6,088 nucleotides of DNA from assembly GCA_017745015.1 (NCBI GenBank), contig JAGIAF010000206.1:1-6088 (forward strand), written 5' to 3'. A program made the translations under genes and the position numbers. Positions 1-5,936 of the stretch are shown here, one piece after another. The stretch comes from Bdellovibrio sp. Its GTDB lineage: Bacteria; Bdellovibrionota; Bdellovibrionia; Bdellovibrionales; Bdellovibrionaceae. How positions within the stretch are numbered: position 1 is the first letter of the stretch; each line of letters starts with the position of its first letter. The notes below the pieces were generated by a model. It was not told the DNA's origin. It saw only the letters and a list, made by a program, of their open reading frames with translations, and searched no databases.

Positions 1-47
1 ACTTAACGGCCTGGCTTTCTTCAAACAGTAATTATTCTAAATGAGAT

Positions 48-578
48 CTACTGGAAGTTTTGAACTTGCGCGATGTATGGAAGGTTGCGGTAGTAACCTT
101 GGTAGTCCAAACCGTAACCCACTACGAAGTCATTTGGAATTTTGAAACCAACGTGATCAAGGTCGCATTTCACTTTCAAAGCTTCCGGTTTTTCCAGCAA
201 AGCAACTGTCGTCAAAGATTTCGGTTTGCGAGACATGATAGAGTTTTTCAAGTAGTTCATCGTCAAACCAGTGTCGACGATGTCTTCAACTAGGATCACG
301 TGGTGACCTTCAACGGGACTCGCCAAATCCAAAGTGACTTTTACTTCGCCAGAAGATGAAGTGCCACCGTGGTAAGAAGAAACACCGAAGAATTCGCAAG
401 TGATGTCAGCGTTGATGTTGCGGATAAGGTCAGAGTAGAACATGAAAGAACCCTTAAGAACGCAAACTGCGATAACTTTTTCGCCTTTGAATTTCTTAGT
501 AAGTGTCTCGCCAAGCTCTTTAACTTTGAGTTGGAGTTTTTCTTCAGTGATATAAGGCTTCAAAGTTAAGTTTGTCAT
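48..578 (-). CDS. hpt: Hypoxanthine (purine) phosphoribosyltransferase
   Basis: This cytoplasmic enzyme transfers the phosphoribosyl group of PRPP to hypoxanthine (often also guanine), making IMP or GMP in purine salvage. The 176-residue length is typical of bacterial Hpt. Visible family motifs, in order, are the LKGSFMFYSDLIR segment (41-53), the flexible-loop region with SSYHGGTSSSGEV (67-79), the PRPP-binding loop VILVEDIVDTGLTM (94-107) with the acidic pair E98/D99 and D102, and the purine-binding C-terminal part with IPNDFVVGYGLDY followed by YRNLPYI. It is the last gene of a three-gene minus-strand operon, 8 nt after the uracil phosphoribosyltransferase-like gene. The ATG at 576-578 is preceded by an AGGAG Shine-Dalgarno (584-588) that overlaps the upstream stop codon, which suggests translational coupling. 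The stop is TAG. No key residue looks missing. The identification is firm; which purine it prefers cannot be read from the sequence. Confidence 0.96.
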   Translation of the reverse strand: MTNLTLKPYITEEKLQLKVKELGETLTKKFKGEKVIAVCVLKGSFMFYSDLIRNINADITCEFFGVSSYHGGTSSSGEVKVTLDLASPVEGHHVILVEDIVDTGLTMNYLKNSIMSRKPKSLTTVALLEKPEALKVKCDLDHVGFKIPNDFVVGYGLDYQGYYRNLPYIAQVQNFQ

Positions 579-583
579 GGGAG

Positions 584-588
584 CTCCT
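584..588 (-). promoter_or_regulatory. Ribosome-binding site of hpt
   Basis: On the minus strand AGGAG lies 5 nt before the hpt ATG and overlaps the TAG stop (587-589) of the preceding gene. It fixes the hpt start and suggests that ribosomes finishing the upstream gene can reinitiate on hpt. Confidence 0.75.
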
Positions 589-1378
589 AAACAAATGAAT
601 TATTCATGATTTCGCCGAATCCGCCGCCGCCAGGAACGATGTACTGATGGTCGTTCAAACCACGTTCTTGATCCCAATATTGACCCGGAGTTGAATCTAA
701 AACTGCCTGAGGGGACAGGCCGCGGTCAAGTCTTAAGGCATAGATTACGACTTCAGGATGTGATCCTAACAAATTCTTCAAATACTCTGGCGTCACAATC
801 AAATTAAGAGCAATAAACTTCTTCGCAGGACCCTCAATATGTTGCTTGTAGTGGTTGATTGCCTGAACCATCGTATTTCCTGTGGCTCCCATGGGATCAG
901 GGAAGATCACGCAAGCGCCTTTGACGTCACCACCGATCTTCATTCCGCCAAATTCCGCTCCCGTCACATGGTGTTTGCTGTCCGTCATGCGCGCTGAAAA
1001 GATATGGTCTTGGCGAACATTTTGATGGGGGAGGGCATAGTGGAGGAAGTTATAGCAAATATGACTTGGATAAGTGCCGGCGCGGGCTAAGTTCACGCTC
1101 ACGGCTTTTTGCGAAAGGCTGATGCGTTTACCAGTGAGCAACTTGTCAGGGTGAGCTTCGGTCATGCGAGTGGCTTGGGTGAAACTCTCGCTTTCAAATT
1201 CATTATTTACGGTGATCGAAATCAGATGATTGTAGAGAATCTCCACGATGCGATTGATCTCAGGTTGGAAGCAATCTGGAGAACACGCCTTTGCCAGCAA
1301 ACCACTTAAGAAAGGACTATCAATAATGTGCACTCGGGGGCCGTAGTGATGCCCGAGTTCTTGTTGAAATTGTGCCAT
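587..1378 (-). CDS. upp: Divergent uracil phosphoribosyltransferase-like protein
   Basis: The protein probably joins uracil to PRPP to give UMP (pyrimidine salvage) in the cytoplasm. Type I phosphoribosyltransferase features are clear: an RAG motif (99-101) at the place of the UPRTase 'ILRAG' strand, a PRPP-binding loop VIFPDPMGATGNTM (157-170, compare 'DPMLATG'), and a C-terminal LNDHQYIVPG segment (241-250), which matches the uracil-recognition region of Upp. It is longer than usual (263 residues against about 210). It departs from the family in the central region and after YIVPG, where the usual GLGDAGDR-type sequence is replaced by GGGGFGEIMNN. UPRTase is therefore the best call, but the substrate could differ. 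The ATG at 1376-1378 has an AAGGGA ribosome-binding site (1383-1388) 4 nt upstream. It lies 12 nt downstream of the zinc-ribbon gene and 8 nt upstream of hpt, in one operon. The symbol is given on family grounds only. Confidence 0.8.
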   Translation of the reverse strand: MAQFQQELGHHYGPRVHIIDSPFLSGLLAKACSPDCFQPEINRIVEILYNHLISITVNNEFESESFTQATRMTEAHPDKLLTGKRISLSQKAVSVNLARAGTYPSHICYNFLHYALPHQNVRQDHIFSARMTDSKHHVTGAEFGGMKIGGDVKGACVIFPDPMGATGNTMVQAINHYKQHIEGPAKKFIALNLIVTPEYLKNLLGSHPEVVIYALRLDRGLSPQAVLDSTPGQYWDQERGLNDHQYIVPGGGGFGEIMNNSFV

Positions 1379-1390
1379 AAGATCCCTTGG

Positions 1391-2392
1391 CTAGTTGCCT
1401 TTGCCGAATTCGATGAAGATCACGAATTCGCTATCGCCTGCTCTGAATTGAGGAGAGCGCAAGATCTTGTATACATCAATCGATGTCAGCTCGTCTTCAT
1501 TTTCCAGGTTGGATTGTGTCGGCATGACGCCGGACAAGAAGAATCCTGTTCCGCCACCGATCTCGAAGATAGCGGGGAATGATTTACGTTGAATCTCAAA
1601 GTTTCCTGCAGGAGCTGCTTCTCTCCACGTGCGTTGTATTTCCAAATTTCCGCGCATGTTGTTCGTGTCAATGTCAGCCAATTCGAAGAACGTCGTGAGA
1701 CCGATTTCAACGTTAGGGTTTCTGCGGTCTTTTAAGCCATAGAACCATTGCAAAGTTTTACCAGCATCAATAGGGCGGTCTTCGCGGTGCAGGATTTTCA
1801 CACCAGGAGCATCCATGCGGCGATCAATGCCAGGAAGAATTCCCGCAGTGTAATCGCTAAAGCTCATGAACTGTCCTGTGCCGCGGCTCGCATCAACGAT
1901 ACGACCTAAAGCAGAACGAGGAACTTCCGCGTAATAAACAATCAAATGCGGTCCGTTGATTTTAGCAACGTTGCGAGTGGCATCTTTTTTAGCTTCTGGA
2001 GAGGGTGTCACGTCCGTTTTGGTAGCAGCGAGGCTCACAGCTGCGGGGGCATCCGTAGAAGCGGCTTCCAGATGCTCTGGATCTGCAGATTCCTCAACGA
2101 ATTCAGTCGTTGGTGGAGTAGGCACAGCGCCTTTTTGAGAAGCGTTGATTTGTAAATTCGATTTAAGGTACGTCACGCGATCGTGCATGTTCTCTCGACC
2201 GCGTTGGTAAATATAAAAACCAGCGCTGCCTGCAACAACAAGCAAGAGACCGACTTGAACTAAGGGGTTTCCAAAGAATTGTTGGTACCACGGAGGTGCC
2301 GCAGGCTTAAAGCTTTCCATATCAACGCCACACTGAGCGCAATATTTATCTTTAGGTTGTTGAAAGCCACAACGCGGGCACTTGATTAACAT
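1391..2392 (-). CDS. Zinc-ribbon, single-pass membrane protein of unknown function
   Basis: I do not recognise a named family for this 333-residue protein. The N-terminus is a small zinc ribbon with two CxxC knuckles (C5-P-R-C8 and C18-A-Q-C21). One hydrophobic segment follows (about 44-63, PLVQVGLLLVVAGSAGFYIY), then a basic patch. A low-complexity linker rich in Pro, Ala, Thr and Glu (about 85-145) leads to a C-terminal globular domain (about 147-333) of apparent beta-rich character. That domain holds two similar segments, GNLEIQR (248-254) and GNFEIQR (263-269), and a Gly-rich FEIGGGTGFFLSG stretch (276-288). The layout suggests a cytoplasmic ribbon tethered to a domain on the far side of the inner membrane, but the topology is inferred. 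It is the first gene of the salvage operon, 12 nt before the upp-like gene. The ATG at 2390-2392 has AAGGA (2404-2408) 11 nt upstream, a slightly long spacing. The reading frame is secure; the function is unknown. Confidence 0.85.
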   Translation of the reverse strand: MLIKCPRCGFQQPKDKYCAQCGVDMESFKPAAPPWYQQFFGNPLVQVGLLLVVAGSAGFYIYQRGRENMHDRVTYLKSNLQINASQKGAVPTPPTTEFVEESADPEHLEAASTDAPAAVSLAATKTDVTPSPEAKKDATRNVAKINGPHLIVYYAEVPRSALGRIVDASRGTGQFMSFSDYTAGILPGIDRRMDAPGVKILHREDRPIDAGKTLQWFYGLKDRRNPNVEIGLTTFFELADIDTNNMRGNLEIQRTWREAAPAGNFEIQRKSFPAIFEIGGGTGFFLSGVMPTQSNLENEDELTSIDVYKILRSPQFRAGDSEFVIFIEFGKGN

Positions 2393-2425
2393 CGAAATTC
2401 AAATCCTTTAAAAATTCGAAGAAGC

Positions 2426-2431
2426 CTTATA
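2426..2431 (-). promoter_or_regulatory. Weak -10 candidate for the leftward salvage operon
   Basis: Read on the minus strand this is TATAAG, five of six matches to TATAAT, 34 nt before the first start codon of the operon. I found no acceptable -35 hexamer at 16-18 nt, so the call rests on the -10 alone and on the need for a promoter in this divergent gap. Confidence 0.25.
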
Positions 2432-2452
2432 AATAGGCTAAAGCAAAGCTTC

Positions 2453-2481
2453 TTGACGCTCAATAGAATTGTTCATACCTT
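2453..2481 (+). promoter_or_regulatory. Sigma70-type promoter candidate for rsmH-ftsL-ftsI
   Basis: TTGACG (2453-2458) is a five-of-six match to the -35 consensus. Exactly 17 nt later lies TACCTT (2476-2481), a poor -10 (three of six). Transcription would begin near 2488, leaving an untranslated leader of about 15 nt before the rsmH ATG. The leader contains GAGAGAGAG (2488-2496), the only ribosome-binding-like sequence. No GTGGG/TGGG direct repeats, the usual MraZ operator, are present in the gap. Confidence 0.45.
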
Positions 2482-2502
2482 GAATTTGAGAGAGAGCGAC
2501 AG

Positions 2503-3489
2503 ATGAAAAAATATAAGCCCGGCACTGGTGAGAAAATTGAGCGACACGAAGAAGTTATCCCGCCAAAGGTCGAGCTTCCGATTCAGTTTTCGCCTGAACA
2601 TTATCCTGTTATGCTCCAAGAAGTGCTTGCGGCCTTCTATCCTTACCGTAAAAAAGCCGATGTGAGGTACTTCGATGGGACCTTTGGTCGAGGTGGTCAC
2701 TACATGGCAGTTAAGCATACTGTGCCCCAGATGAAAGCCACGGTCATGGACCAAGATCTAGCTGCGATCGGGTATGCAAAAGAACGCTTCAAGACTGAAG
2801 TCGAGAAGGGTGATCTTGAGATAATTCATGGAAACTTCTCGCAGTTTTCAGATCACAATCTCAAAAACTTTGATATGATGCTCTTAGATCTAGGTGTGAG
2901 CTCACCGCAATTAGACCAGGCCGAACGAGGCTTTAGTTTTTATCACGATGGTCCCCTGGATATGCGAATGAATCAGCAGCAAGGTTTGACGGCTGAGGTG
3001 CTTGTGAATACGGCAACAGAGGAAGATCTCATTCGAATCTTTAAAGAGTACGGTGAAGTATTTCGCCCCTCTCGCGTTGTCCGCGCGATCGTCAATGATC
3101 GTAAAACAAAAGCATTTCAATCGACGGCTCAACTCGCTGGTTTGATCGAGCGTGTGGATGGTTGGCAAGTTAAAGGCCATCATCCGGCGACGAAGTATTT
3201 CATGGCTTTGCGTTTAGCAGTGAACTCAGAGCTTGAAGTGGTTGGCGAGACTTTACCAGCGATGATGAAGGCGTTGAAGCCGGGTGGTCGTCTGGCAGTG
3301 ATTACCTTCCACTCATTAGAAGATCGCATTGTTAAAAACATCTTCCGGGATTCAGAAGAACTTGGCAGATCTGTATATAAAAAAGTGGTTGTACCTTCTC
3401 AGGAAGAGTTGGACATAAACTCCCGCTCGCGTTCAGCGAAGCTGAGAGTTTTCGAGAGGAGCGCTCAGGATGAGCAAAGAGAACTTTAG
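2503..3489 (+). CDS. rsmH: 16S rRNA (cytosine(1402)-N4)-methyltransferase RsmH (MraW)
   Basis: RsmH uses S-adenosylmethionine to methylate N4 of C1402 in the decoding centre of 16S rRNA. The 328 residues carry the whole family signature: HYPVMLQEVL (33-42), the SAM-binding loop DGTFGRGGH (58-66), acidic D83/D85 after the second strand, DLGVSSPQLD (129-138), GFSFYHDGPLDMRM (143-156), HPATKYFMALRLAVNSEL (227-244), KPGGRLAVITFHSLEDRIVK (259-278) and the C-terminal RSRSAKLRVFER (308-319). About 25 charged residues precede the usual start of homology. No other Met codon lies between M1 and M37, so this extension appears real. It is the first gene of a division cluster. Its last 20 nt overlap ftsL, whose ribosome-binding site lies inside rsmH, implying translational coupling. 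The identification is firm. Confidence 0.97.
   Translation: MKKYKPGTGEKIERHEEVIPPKVELPIQFSPEHYPVMLQEVLAAFYPYRKKADVRYFDGTFGRGGHYMAVKHTVPQMKATVMDQDLAAIGYAKERFKTEVEKGDLEIIHGNFSQFSDHNLKNFDMMLLDLGVSSPQLDQAERGFSFYHDGPLDMRMNQQQGLTAEVLVNTATEEDLIRIFKEYGEVFRPSRVVRAIVNDRKTKAFQSTAQLAGLIERVDGWQVKGHHPATKYFMALRLAVNSELEVVGETLPAMMKALKPGGRLAVITFHSLEDRIVKNIFRDSEELGRSVYKKVVVPSQEELDINSRSRSAKLRVFERSAQDEQREL
3455..3461 (+). promoter_or_regulatory. Ribosome-binding site of ftsL inside rsmH
   Basis: AGAGGAG sits 8 nt before the ftsL ATG (3470-3472) and within the rsmH coding sequence. It supports this start for ftsL and the 20-nt gene overlap. Confidence 0.75.
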
Positions 3490-3805
3490 ACAACTTAAAC
3501 CTTTCTTTAGCATCGTACTTGTTATCTTTACTTTGTTCGCCATCGTCTTCCTGCAAATGGAAGAGCGTCGTATGGGTTACGTGGTTTTGAAACTTACGCG
3601 CGAACATAAAAAAGTTCTTGAAGAAAAACGCACCAAAGAAATCTCTCTTGCGAAGATCACGCGTCCGCAGTTGTTGGATCACGTGGCTCAGCAAAAGTTC
3701 ACGCTTAAAAAAGTTCAGGCCAACCAAATCATTCACTTGTCAGGTGAACCGGATAACGTCGTAGAAAAAGCAGCCGACAAGAAAATTGCGAAGAAGGATC
3801 TGTAG
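3470..3805 (+). CDS. ftsL: FtsL-like cell division protein
   Basis: FtsL is a small bitopic inner-membrane protein that joins FtsB and FtsQ and helps activate septal peptidoglycan synthesis by FtsW/FtsI. This 111-residue product has the expected build: a short cytoplasmic N-terminus (about 1-10), one membrane helix (about 11-29, PFFSIVLVIFTLFAIVFLQM), a charged, probably coiled-coil stretch (about 31-65), then a segment resembling the FtsL tail (ITRPQLLDHVAQQKFTLK, 63-80), and a Lys-rich end. Sequence conservation in FtsL is low, so the call depends on architecture plus position between rsmH and ftsI, the standard dcw order. It overlaps rsmH by 20 nt and stops (TAG) two nt before the ftsI start. 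The ATG is supported by AGAGGAG 8 nt upstream. Confidence 0.87.
   Translation: MSKENFRQLKPFFSIVLVIFTLFAIVFLQMEERRMGYVVLKLTREHKKVLEEKRTKEISLAKITRPQLLDHVAQQKFTLKKVQANQIIHLSGEPDNVVEKAADKKIAKKDL
3794..3798 (+). promoter_or_regulatory. Ribosome-binding site deciding the TTG start of ftsI
   Basis: AAGGA lies at the 3' end of ftsL, 9 nt before TTG at 3808. The first ATG in this frame is well inside the membrane helix (3859-3861, residue 18), so this site together with TTG gives the only start that preserves a full membrane anchor. Confidence 0.7.
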
Positions 3806-3807
3806 TC

Positions 3808-5829
3808 TTGAAATCACGTATTGTCTTTATCTTTGTTGGTATTCTTGTTCTATGGTCAATGCTGGCGATGCGCGCGGCGTATTTGCAGTTCTTGCCAAAT
3901 GATCGCCTGAATTCTCTGCAAAGTCGCCAGTTCCAAACGAAAGTCACTTTGCAAGCTCGTCGTGGTGCCATCGTAGATCGCAACGGCCGTGATTTGGCGA
4001 TGTCCGCAACCGCGTACTCTTTGTATGCGGATCCAAAGATTTTAGAAAATCGCAAAGTCGTTGCTAAGAAACTTGCGAAAGTTTTGAATCAATCTCCTGA
4101 ATCTATTTATGCCAAAATCAAAGATGGCTCCCGCCGCTTTGTGTGGCTGCAACGCATGCTTGAGCAAGACAAAGCCGATGAAATCAAATCGTGGGACATT
4201 CGTGGTCTTTCTTTCGTGGAAGAATGGCGTCGTGTTTATCCAAATGAAACATTGCTTGCACAAACCATCGGCTTCTTAGGTATTGAAGGCCAAGGACTGG
4301 AAGGTTTGGAGTTGGGTTTCGATCAAGCTCTTCGCGGCAATCAAAAGAAAGTTATGGTGAAGCGTGATGCTCGTGGCCGTCCTCTTATTAATGACGGTTT
4401 GATGTTCATCGAAAACCCAGATGGTAATGAACTTCGTCTGACTGTTGATTCTGATCTTCAGTACACTTTGGAATCTGAACTTGCGAATGCGGTTTCAACT
4501 TTCGATGCGGATCACGCAGTGGGAGTGGTTCTTGATGCCAAAACTTCGGCAGTTCTTGCGATGGCATCAGCGCCTACCTTCGATGTGAACAAAGCGCAAA
4601 AAACAGCTGCAGAATTCCGTCGTAATAAAGCGGTGACGGACAGCTTCGAGCCAGGTTCGACAATGAAAACTTTGGTTATCGCTTCAGCTCTTCGCGATGG
4701 TTCGATTCAGCCGAATACAAAGTTCTTCTGTGAAAATGGTGCTTTTCGCGTGGGCGATAAAGTTATCAAGGAAGCCGAAGCTCATGAGAAGTTCGGTGAT
4801 TTGACAGCGGCAGAAATACTAGCGGTTTCTTCTAATATCGGTACAACGAAGATCGCTTTCAAAATGGGCCAAGAGCATTTACGCCAAGGTCTTTTGGATT
4901 TCGGTTTCGGTCAAAAGATGGGTTTGGATCTTCCAGGTGAAGCGCGCGGCATGGTGCAAGCTTTGCCTTGGCGTCCTCACTTATTAAGTAATATCTCTTT
5001 CGGTCACGGCATCTCTGCAACACCACTGCAAATGGCGAACGCTTATGCCGCGATTGCCAACGGGGGCGTGTTGAACACTCCGTACATCGTTCAATCCGTT
5101 CGCGATTACGACACTGGAGAGATCACGGAAACCAAAGTGAAGCCGATCCGTCGCGTGTTGACTCCGGAGCAAGCCGCACAAATGCGTGCAATGCTTTTAG
5201 GTGTAACAACTTTGAAAATCGGTTCCGGTGCGAATGCCCGTGTTGAAGGTTTCATGGTTGCGGGTAAAACAGGAACGGCACAAAAAGTAAATCCTAACGG
5301 TCGCGGCTATTTGCGTGGCGCCTACGTTTCAAGTTTTGCAGGCTTTATCCCAGCGAACGATCCAAAGTTTGTGATCTATATCGCAGTGGATTCTCCGAAA
5401 AAAGGTTACTACGGTGCGAAGGTGGCAGCTCCGGTCTTTGCGCGAGTGGCTTCTTATGCTGTTCGTAAAGAAGGTATCGCACCTTTACAAAACAACTTGG
5501 CTGATCAAACGATCCCAGCTCCAGTGAAGGCCGCGAAACTAGCGATCGCACAAAAACGTGCAATTGCAAAAGTGGAAGCGATGCCAGCAGTTCCATCCTC
5601 TCCAGCAAAAGCAGTTTTGACAGCGCAAGAGCTGGATAAAGTGACGGAAGTAAAACCGGGCGAAACGGTTCCAGATTTGATGAAGCTTTCAACTCGTGAA
5701 GTTCTTCGCCGTATCAGTGGGCAAGACTTGAAAGTGAAATTCGTCGGGCAGGGCATGGTGACAGAAATGTCACCAGCGGCAGGCTCACCACTTCCAGAAG
5801 ATAAGAGCATCACGGTCATCCTTAAGTAA
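3808..5829 (+). CDS. ftsI: Septal peptidoglycan transpeptidase FtsI (class B PBP3) with C-terminal PASTA domain
   Basis: FtsI cross-links peptidoglycan at the septum, anchored in the inner membrane with its catalytic domain in the periplasm. The 673 residues show an N-terminal membrane helix (about 5-24), a class B dimerisation region including RRGAIVDRNGRDLA (51-64) and GFLGIEGQGLEGLELGFD (155-172), and the transpeptidase domain (about 235-550). The active-site motifs are intact: STMK (S284 nucleophile, K287), SSN (341-343) and KTGT (487-490). An Ala/Lys/Pro-rich linker (about 555-615) leads to one PASTA-like domain (about 617-673, starting TVPDLMKLSTREVLRRI). The PASTA tail makes it longer than the roughly 590-residue enterobacterial FtsI and recalls SpoVD-type proteins. 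The start is TTG, 2 nt after the ftsL stop, supported by AAGGA 9 nt upstream. Position after rsmH-ftsL makes ftsI much likelier than another class B PBP. Confidence 0.95.
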   Translation: MKSRIVFIFVGILVLWSMLAMRAAYLQFLPNDRLNSLQSRQFQTKVTLQARRGAIVDRNGRDLAMSATAYSLYADPKILENRKVVAKKLAKVLNQSPESIYAKIKDGSRRFVWLQRMLEQDKADEIKSWDIRGLSFVEEWRRVYPNETLLAQTIGFLGIEGQGLEGLELGFDQALRGNQKKVMVKRDARGRPLINDGLMFIENPDGNELRLTVDSDLQYTLESELANAVSTFDADHAVGVVLDAKTSAVLAMASAPTFDVNKAQKTAAEFRRNKAVTDSFEPGSTMKTLVIASALRDGSIQPNTKFFCENGAFRVGDKVIKEAEAHEKFGDLTAAEILAVSSNIGTTKIAFKMGQEHLRQGLLDFGFGQKMGLDLPGEARGMVQALPWRPHLLSNISFGHGISATPLQMANAYAAIANGGVLNTPYIVQSVRDYDTGEITETKVKPIRRVLTPEQAAQMRAMLLGVTTLKIGSGANARVEGFMVAGKTGTAQKVNPNGRGYLRGAYVSSFAGFIPANDPKFVIYIAVDSPKKGYYGAKVAAPVFARVASYAVRKEGIAPLQNNLADQTIPAPVKAAKLAIAQKRAIAKVEAMPAVPSSPAKAVLTAQELDKVTEVKPGETVPDLMKLSTREVLRRISGQDLKVKFVGQGMVTEMSPAAGSPLPEDKSITVILK

Positions 5830-5843
5830 ATTCGTTATGGGTG

Positions 5844-5881
5844 GTAGAGCAAGTAAGTTCTACTGTCCAAAATCCTGACAG
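5844..5881 (+). other. Two overlapping hairpins after ftsI
   Basis: GTAGAGC (5844-5850) can pair with GTTCTAC (5857-5863) as a 7-bp stem with one G-U pair and a 6-nt loop. CTGTC (5863-5867) can pair with GACAG (5877-5881) across a 9-nt loop. Neither is followed by a run of T, so this is not a standard intrinsic terminator. It could still cap or slow transcripts leaving ftsI. Confidence 0.3.
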
Positions 5882-5902
5882 AGGGGGCCTTAATAAGGTT
5901 TG

Positions 5903-5911
5903 TGGTATAGT
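5903..5911 (+). promoter_or_regulatory. Extended -10 promoter candidate for the secreted-protein gene
   Basis: TGG followed by TATAGT (5906-5911) fits the extended -10 pattern TGnTATAAT with five of six matches. There is no good -35 at the usual spacing; the nearby CTGACA (5875-5880) is 25 nt upstream, too far. Transcription would start around 5918, shortly before the ribosome-binding site at 5926. This suggests the last gene is transcribed independently of ftsI. Confidence 0.4.
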
Positions 5912-5925
5912 GCCGCATCTTAAAC

Positions 5926-5931
5926 GGAGGA
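5926..5931 (+). promoter_or_regulatory. Strong ribosome-binding site of the secreted-protein gene
   Basis: GGAGGA lies 5 nt before the ATG at 5937. It is the best Shine-Dalgarno match in the window and supports the start of the final, truncated gene. Confidence 0.8.
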
Positions 5932-5936
5932 TCCCG

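Noticed and set aside
1..47. Possible 3' end of a plus-strand gene entering from the left (short open frames ending at TAA 29-31 and TGA 42-44).
   Set aside because: Only 9-13 codons are visible in two competing frames, so neither can be supported. No hairpin with a T-run was found here either.
3332..3736. 134-codon open frame on the minus strand across rsmH and ftsL.
   Set aside because: It lies antisense to two confident genes, has no recognisable motif and no ribosome-binding site of note.
5505..5819. 104-codon and neighbouring 115-codon minus-strand frames across the FtsI tail.
   Set aside because: They are antisense to the Ala/Lys-rich linker and PASTA region; their composition is explained by the FtsI codons.
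5844..5863. Intrinsic terminator after ftsI.
   Set aside because: The stem is short with one G-U pair and is followed by TGTCCAAAA instead of a T-run.
5888..5898. Palindrome CCTTAATAAGG upstream of the extended -10 as an operator.
   Set aside because: Arms of 5 bp around one base are easily found by chance, and no second copy was seen in the window.
5875..5911. Classical promoter pairing CTGACA with TATAGT before the secreted gene.
   Set aside because: The spacer is 25 nt, outside the usual 16-18 nt, so only the extended -10 is kept.
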